DNA from: Pyrrhosoma nymphula
Taxonomy: Eukaryota > Arthropoda > Insecta > Odonata > Coenagrionidae
NCBI GenBank assembly: GCA_963573305.1
Contig: OY754328.1
Span: forward strand, 45,251,822-45,315,821
DNA: 64,000 nucleotides
Direction: 5' to 3'
Part shown: piece after piece, positions 59,201-64,000 of the stretch
Position numbering within the stretch: the first letter of the stretch is position 1
Layout: every line of letters begins with the position of its first letter
Position numbers and translations under genes: made by a program
The notes under the pieces: generated by a model
Told to the model about the DNA's origin: nothing
The model's database searches: none
Seen by the model: only the letters and a program-made list of their open reading frames with translations

Positions 59201-59639
59201 ACTCTTTGATTGGCGCGGTGGGGTGTTGGGTGGGAGGGAGGGAGAGAGACAGAGAAAGGGTTCACTGAATTTAGAAAAGAAGCCACGGCGGATGAGCGCA
59301 CATTTGTGAGCAGAGGGACTCGAACCGGAGGAGACCATCACCCGCTGACATGTAAATCGCTCTGGCGGATGCATTGGAACCAGCTGAATGGAGCCGACGT
59401 TTTCAACTCGGTGCTGAGAGGAACGAAGGCCGGAGGGGACACGGATGAAGTTGAGTCATTGAAAGTCAAAAATGGCAAAGTAGTCAATGGCAGTATCAAC
59501 ACAGCCATACTACTATACTACTTCGAAAGCGTAAAAATAGAGAACCACATCATGCATGACGGAGACATTCCTGTCATTAGGGAATCGGTGGGTGGCATAA
59601 TTATGCAGCGCAATTCATTCTTTTAAGTATTCTACCAGC
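56202..59639. other. Noncoding with GC-rich tracts
   Basis: 57080-57780 and 59090-59300 are rich in C/G homopolymer tracts, giving spurious open frames on both strands. A minus-strand frame at 58888-59100 (ESQQGRWAGGVTEPEIV...) looks protein-like but I do not recognise it. No other feature. Confidence 0.4.
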
Positions 59640-59945
59640 TGATTGGTAGGTTCTTGGCCAGTCCCCATTCTGTATCCCAACCTCATTGACATTGTCTCGC
59701 TTTCCCTCCTAAGAATGTCCCGCCATTAGATCCCTCTTCAATTCTTCATATCTTCTACCTCCTCTTATTTCGCCCAGAATTCCTATCCTCTTCCTTCCTC
59801 TTCCACGCTTCCCCACCGTTCTCCCCTCTATCACTCTCTTCAACATGCCCTCTCCTCCCAACACCTCATCCATCCATCCCTTCTGCCTTCTCCGAACCTC
59901 TGCCACAAGCTTCCTCTCCTCTTTAACCATATCCAATACCTCCTC
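59640..59945 (-). mobile_element. LINE 3' ORF remnant
   Basis: Minus-strand frame reads MVKEERKLVAEVRRRQKGWM, then GEGMLKRVIEGRTVGKRGRG, then GGRRYEELKRDLMAG. This is the post-RT C-terminus of a common arthropod LINE ('RRRq..WmgH.LR.egml..viEGr..GkrgrGR.r...l..i..gr.Y..lk'). Sequence beyond the stop continues in another frame with a short tail. No RT motifs remain. Confidence 0.85.
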
Positions 59946-60139
59946 GTTTTTCTTGGGATAGTTAAAAACTATGAGACCTATAAAGCAAAAAATGGTTTAA
60001 GAACTCCTTTATTGGTTTTAGATTTAGAGAATTCAGAATGTACTATCACTTTAACAAAACACTTTCCATGGATTATCCCTGGCGATCCTGACTACAACGA
60101 AAACAAAACAAGACACAAATTATTATACATCTGTTATTA

Positions 60140-60408
60140 TACAAAGTAAATTTCTTCCACCAGAAGTTATTCACGGCATCCATTCCTTCCGTCCCTTTCG
60201 AGTTGGTGAGTTTTCGTTGCCACACCCAACTCTACAAGGGCCCCCATCCGAGAGGGGCCGGTTGTGGGTGGCTTTCCTGGATTCTTTTCTTGGAACTAGT
60301 AAAACTGAGTGTGGGGTGGTTAGCCTCGCACGCAGACATCCACCATTAGCCGGCAAAAGCCGTTACCAGGTATGCCACGGGGAGGTTGGTGGTCCGGCTT
60401 TCGTACCC
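60140..60408 (-). mobile_element. Internally deleted Dong-like copy
   Basis: On the minus strand the first about 225 nt match the 5' end of the 40-kb Dong-like element, including the MPANGG...LTTPH, PLSDGGPC ORF start. The sequence then jumps, after ccaactcgaaagggacggaagg, directly to the block aatggatgccgtgaataact that lies at about 41607 in the 40-kb copy. About 1.1 kb is missing. It then runs to ctggtggaagaaatttac (about 60148) and ends, next to TAATAATTT sequence. The 5' boundary (60408) abuts TTATT/TAATAA repeats. It is a non-autonomous derivative. Confidence 0.8.
60340..60408 (-). ncRNA. HDV-like self-cleaving ribozyme candidate
   Basis: Read on the minus strand from 60408. P1 5' GGGTACG (60408-60402). 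J1/2 (60401-60393). P2 5' CCACCA (60392-60387). P3/L3 ACCTCCCCGTGG (60386-60375), with CC available for P1.1. P1 3' CATACCT (60374-60368; G.U at the cleavage position and one C.A mismatch). P1.1 GG (60367-60366). P4 CGGC-TTTT-GCCG (60362-60351). J4/2 GCTAA (60350-60346; the C is at the catalytic position, followed by UAA). P2 3' TGGTGG (60345-60340), fully complementary to P2 5'. Order and sizes match the HDV double pseudoknot. The first G coincides with the element's 5' boundary, as in R2-type ribozymes that process the 5' end of the transcript. P3 is weak. Confidence 0.65.
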
Positions 60409-61540
60409 TTATTTTATTATCTTATCTCACTTATCTTATTGTTATTATTATATCTCACTTATTTTATTATTATTTACCGCTGTTATTATTGTAATCGCCC
60501 GGGTACCCAGGCACTCATTCGGTTAGCCGTATGCCACTGAACGAGTGTATTTGGAGCAATTCGACTCCCGATCTTTCTCGCCTACGTTTCCCCATTTTCA
60601 ATGAAATCTAATTGGGTCCGAATTATTCCCTTAGGCTTAAAATTTATGGATAGCAATCGCACGGGAGGATAGCTGAACCAATCGGTACACCTAAAGCGCT
60701 TGTTTTGAGGCGGTTATACCGTAAATTTCGCATCTGAATCGAAATATAGATCCGGTTGCTATAAGTTGGATTCAGGAAGTTGGGGCGGAAACAATGGGAA
60801 ATCGGTGTCGTTAGACGGAGGAGCGCGGTTCGGACATTGCGCCGGGATGCGTGTGCCACGTGCCTCGGCGATGACTCGCAGGGGGTGTCACGGGGAGGGC
60901 TAGACGAATCCGATGGGGAGGGCAGGGCATGGGGGCAGGCAGGCCGGAGGTGTCGTCGATGGGGAAGAGGGGGAGTGGGGTGGTGGAAGAGTGATTTCGG
61001 CCCCACCCCCCAGGGGGGGGCGGGGGAGGGGGGAGGGGGAATAATGGAGAGTTAATGCGACGGGGTGGTTCACGAACGGAGGGGACAGCATGGTGGTGTC
61101 TCCTCGCTTCGATAAGGGGGAGGAAGGGTGGCGGCCCCCCAGAGAGAGCCCCCCCTAATTGCGGGGGCGACTGGGGGCGGTCGCCCCTCGTCCGCGCGGA
61201 TGCACAGGGGGACGGCGGCTTCGGATGCTGCCCGACAGACGGCGGCACCCCTGCTGCAGCCGTGGTGCGGCCCCTCCGCCCGGAACGCGAGCCTCTGGTG
61301 GTGCACGTCTGGTGGTGTGGTCATTCGATCGCCTGCAGCGCGAGCAAATTCAACGGGTGCACGTGGGTGCCATTTTGGTGCCGTCTACCTCCACTTCGAT
61401 AGTACAGCTCGCCTTTACCTTTAAATGTTCGGCTATGTCTTCATACGTGATATCTCAAAGCCAACAAAGTACGTTGAATTAAGTTCGTTTCCCTATGTTT
61501 ACAGCATAATTGCGGAGCGTGAAGGGAACCAAATTAATGG
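60409..61540. other. Noncoding with CpG-rich block
   Basis: TTA-type repeats at 60409-60490 flank the Dong-like copy. About 60780-61400 is CpG-rich with G homopolymers; open frames on both strands are composition-driven and show no motif. It may be an orphan promoter island. Confidence 0.4.
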
Positions 61541-61778
61541 GGGAGCGTGGTGACCTAGTGGGTAGAGCACTTGGCTACTGATCGAAGGGTTCCCGAGTTC
61601 AAATCCGGGTGAAGACTTTGGACGCAAAAAAATCCTCTGAGTGAGAGGTGGCCCAGGGAAAGGAACTGGTCCCCCTACCCTGAATGTGTAAAATTCACAC
61701 GCCTGTGGCTTAGTCTGGGGTGAGCTCTACCCTCAACTATCCAAACCAACCTTCGGGTTGAATCACTGATTGAGTGAC
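61541..61778 (+). repeat. tRNA-derived SINE, second family
   Basis: A-box tggtgacctagtgggtagag and B-box gagttcaaatccgg (61595-61608) with normal spacing, then a body with gaggtggcccagggaaagg and actggtccccctaccctg and a 3' end near 61778. The head differs from the family at 14545 and 38562, so this is a second SINE family or subfamily. The cloverleaf is incomplete, so it is not a tRNA gene. Confidence 0.75.
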
Positions 61779-63390
61779 AACATAATTATAATATCAACAG
61801 GGAAGGAACTATTCAAGAACTCTGAGCAATTCAATTTTCCACTACTCGATCTATAGAAAAAGATTAAAAATGTATCACTTATGACACCCGAGTTTTTGCC
61901 AAATATACGAAAAACAATTTTGGTCTCTAAATGTGAGCCTTACAATTGATTTTTGGCTTTATTAATTATAAAACAGGTTCTGGGATTTTTTAAATTTGAA
62001 TGAGATTCAAAATTTAGGACTTTATTTTTCCTCAAAACATTTACTGAGATTTTAAAACTATTTCCACATGATTTATGCCGGTGTTAAATGCCTTTGTTTC
62101 GACCAATACAGAGAAATTATTTTCAAGTAGTATTCTTTGCCGCTTTTCCTGAATAAAATATTTCTTAAGCGAAAAAAATTTGAGAAGCCGCCTGAGGTTT
62201 ATTATGAAAAATTATTCGCAAGCTACGCGCTCGCGAATATATGAAGCAAATATATGAAGCGCTGCAGCAAAACGAATGAAGAGCCTCTTAAACTGAGACA
62301 GAGCGGAGAGGACAGACATTCCACGCCTCTTTTGCTTATGTACCGTATGCTCTCGAATTCAGGGATTTATTCGCCGAAGGTCTTAGGTGAACTTTTCCTC
62401 TCTCCATTCTTCGGACGAGAAATAGAAATCCCAAACTCTCGACCGCCTTTATTGACGCGGCCACCCGAAAGGTGTCGACACTCTCGTTCGATGGATCGCA
62501 TCCCGCGACGGCGATCAAAAATGGCTCTCTCTGTAGTAAAACACGATCCGATGAAGAGTTCTCGACTCATTCTCGACGCAAATCATTCGCAGAGATGCGT
62601 TTTCGATTCTCCTGGATGACATCTGGCGAATGTTTCAATTATCATGGCTTTGGAGGGGGGAGAAGGCCCCCCCCTTTTCCACGGCCAGCCGATATATATG
62701 CGACGCATTCCCCTCCCACCGTGCCAAGGAATGGCGTCCACCACTCCAGGCTCCGTCGGCGGGAAGTGGAAATGGGATGATGATGACGGCGTTGAAAGAG
62801 GCGAGGAGGACTATTTGGGGGAGCAGACGGAAAGGGGGGAGGAGAGGGGTCGGCCGAGTAGAGAAGAGCCCCACGTCCGCTCTTACTTCGGGGGAATAGG
62901 ATTTGAAGGGGGGGGCTGATGACAACGATGATGTGACAGGGGGGGGGGTCACAATGGAGTGGCGGGGCGAGGGAATTATAGAGTGGGTGGGTGGGATACG
63001 CCCATTCCTGCAATGCGAATCATATACCCTGTGGCAGCAGCACCCTCCTCCTCTCTTCATTGTCCGCCTTCGCCCCGGGCAACGTCAACAATATTCGTCC
63101 GAGCGCTTCTCTGCCTCGCATCCCCCCTCCCTCCGCATATATATCGAGGGAGGGGGGCGTTGTGTTTCCGGTTGCATGTGGTGCGCCGCTGGTGCGCGTG
63201 CCGCGTTTGAGCACCACTCGCTCCTCTTCTTAGGTTCGATGTGCGAACTCGATTATTCAAGTTCCGAATTTCCCTTATAGCTCCCGTGCGTACTCTCCGA
63301 GGCTCAGGTATTGACGTCGTGGTGCTCGCAACAAACCAGTCCAGTTCACGCAAATAAACGTGAGGATTTGGAAATGGGTTCGTCATTATA
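61779..63390. other. Noncoding with CpG-rich block
   Basis: 62260-63280 is G+C-rich with GGGGGG and CCCCCC runs. Open frames on both strands carry no motif. No gene supported. Confidence 0.4.
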
Positions 63391-63831
63391 CAGGGTGTTG
63401 CAAAAAAAACACCGACAACGGAGGTGAGGTAGTACATTGAAATGTGTTGATCATTTTTTAATAAGGTACCAATGTCCGGAAATGATGCGTTTTCACACTA
63501 TGAGTAGCTAAGTGTTCCGTTTGAAGGCACGGGTTCCATACCTGTGAGGTGTTGTAAAGTAATGTGTCATCGTTGATGATGCGTTTTCACACTCTGACTA
63601 GTTAATGTTGTCTCAAGATCAGTGTTAGTTCGAAGGATTTGAAGACTCATTACTTTACAACACCTCACAGGTACGGAACCCGTGATAATACCAGTGGATT
63701 CAAACGGAACTCTTAGCTACTCATAGTGTAAAAACGCATCATTTCCGGACATTGGTGCCTTGTTAAAAATGATCAACGCATTTCAATGTACTAACTCACC
63801 TCCGTTGTCGGTGTTTTTCTGCAACACCCTG
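63391..63831. mobile_element. TA-flanked palindromic MITE (441 bp)
   Basis: Begins cagggtgttgcaaaa and ends ...gcaacaccctg, flanked by TA on both sides (TATA left, TATA right). Arms of about 170-185 bp (63391-63562 and 63650-63831) are near-perfect reverse complements. A TA target site with CAGGGTGT-type ends fits the Tc1/mariner-type class. The central part has two further atgatgcgttttcacactc-type words. No ORF. Confidence 0.9.
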
Positions 63832-64000
63832 TATACCCGGGGATTGAGAGACTTGTTTTATTCTTGGGCTTGGTTTTATGCCGCCCAAGGAGGATCAATC
63901 TCATCATCTGTGGAATCACATTGAATGGTAGAAATGGACGACTTTACGTGCCAGCTTGAGAACCCCATTCTGTGCAAAATATTGAGTGGTCAAAAATATA
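63832..64000. other. Window end, no feature
   Basis: Nothing supported. Confidence 0.4.

Noticed and set aside
60811..61248. 145-codon minus-strand ORF, proline-rich
   Set aside because: Open only because of C/G homopolymers; no motif and overlapping frames equally open.
61541..61620. tRNA gene
   Set aside because: A- and B-boxes are present but the acceptor stem does not close and a SINE body follows.
1..64000. CRISPR array, operon, phage or bacterial system
   Set aside because: No regular spacer array, no polycistronic gene runs; all coding evidence is eukaryotic.

Overview
This is an arthropod-like nuclear genome window, most likely insect, though I cannot name the species. The signs are AT-rich noncoding DNA with spliced, intron-interrupted coding pieces, CpG-rich islands, tRNA-derived SINEs, several non-LTR retrotransposon clades (jockey/CR1-type and R4/Dong-type), Penelope-like elements, a Ty3/gypsy remnant, hAT-like and TA-flanked foldback elements, and a Helentron-like insertion. 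Nothing resembles bacterial or viral gene organisation. Host coding sequence is sparse. I can support one large GC-rich 5' coding exon on the minus strand (about 12139-12985, behind a CpG-island promoter at about 13400-14300) and two THAP-domain exons on the plus strand (24945-25122 and 29900-30095). Almost everything else is mobile DNA or unannotatable intergenic or intronic sequence.

Layout. 1-5200: LINE remnants (845-1140 plus, 2228-3890 minus). 5205-7205: a large inverted repeat whose left arm is broken by a 467-bp Penelope-like foldback insertion carrying a hammerhead-like core. 7206-12138: no gene seen. 12139-14300: the GC-rich exon and its promoter. 14545-16000: SINE and repeat debris. 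17211-23473: a second, larger inverted repeat (621-bp right arm) whose left arm is broken by a 1.1-kb Helentron-like element with minisatellite, hairpin and endonuclease remnant; a LINE 3' end lies in its loop. 24945-31262: two THAP exons, a 5S-rRNA-derived repeat, a CpG island, a LINE remnant. 32443-36690: Penelope-like 3' end, CpG island, solo Penelope-like terminal repeat. 38562-43640: SINE, gypsy remnant, jockey remnant, then a near full-length but broken R4/Dong-like LINE inserted in a TAA repeat. 44867-45720: a stripped Penelope-like element abutting another LINE RT fragment. 47109-52123: a hAT-like MITE, a CpG island and a 3.3-kb hAT-type element with a perfect 8-bp target duplication. 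56049-63831: foldback, LINE remnant, internally deleted Dong-like copy, SINE and a TA-flanked palindromic MITE.

The most interesting signal is RNA-level. The two Dong-like copies begin with the same GGGTACG at the junction with TAA repeats. In the 60-kb copy the first 69 nt can be paired as an HDV-like self-cleaving ribozyme (P1 with a G.U at the cleavage site, P2, P1.1, P4, and a CUAA J4/2). The 40-kb copy keeps P1, P4 and J4/2 but has lost the 5' strand of P2. Separately, the Penelope-like terminal sequences carry hammerhead-like cores. The genes here do not form a pathway; the window is best read as a host gene's 5' end surrounded by nested, mostly dead mobile elements.
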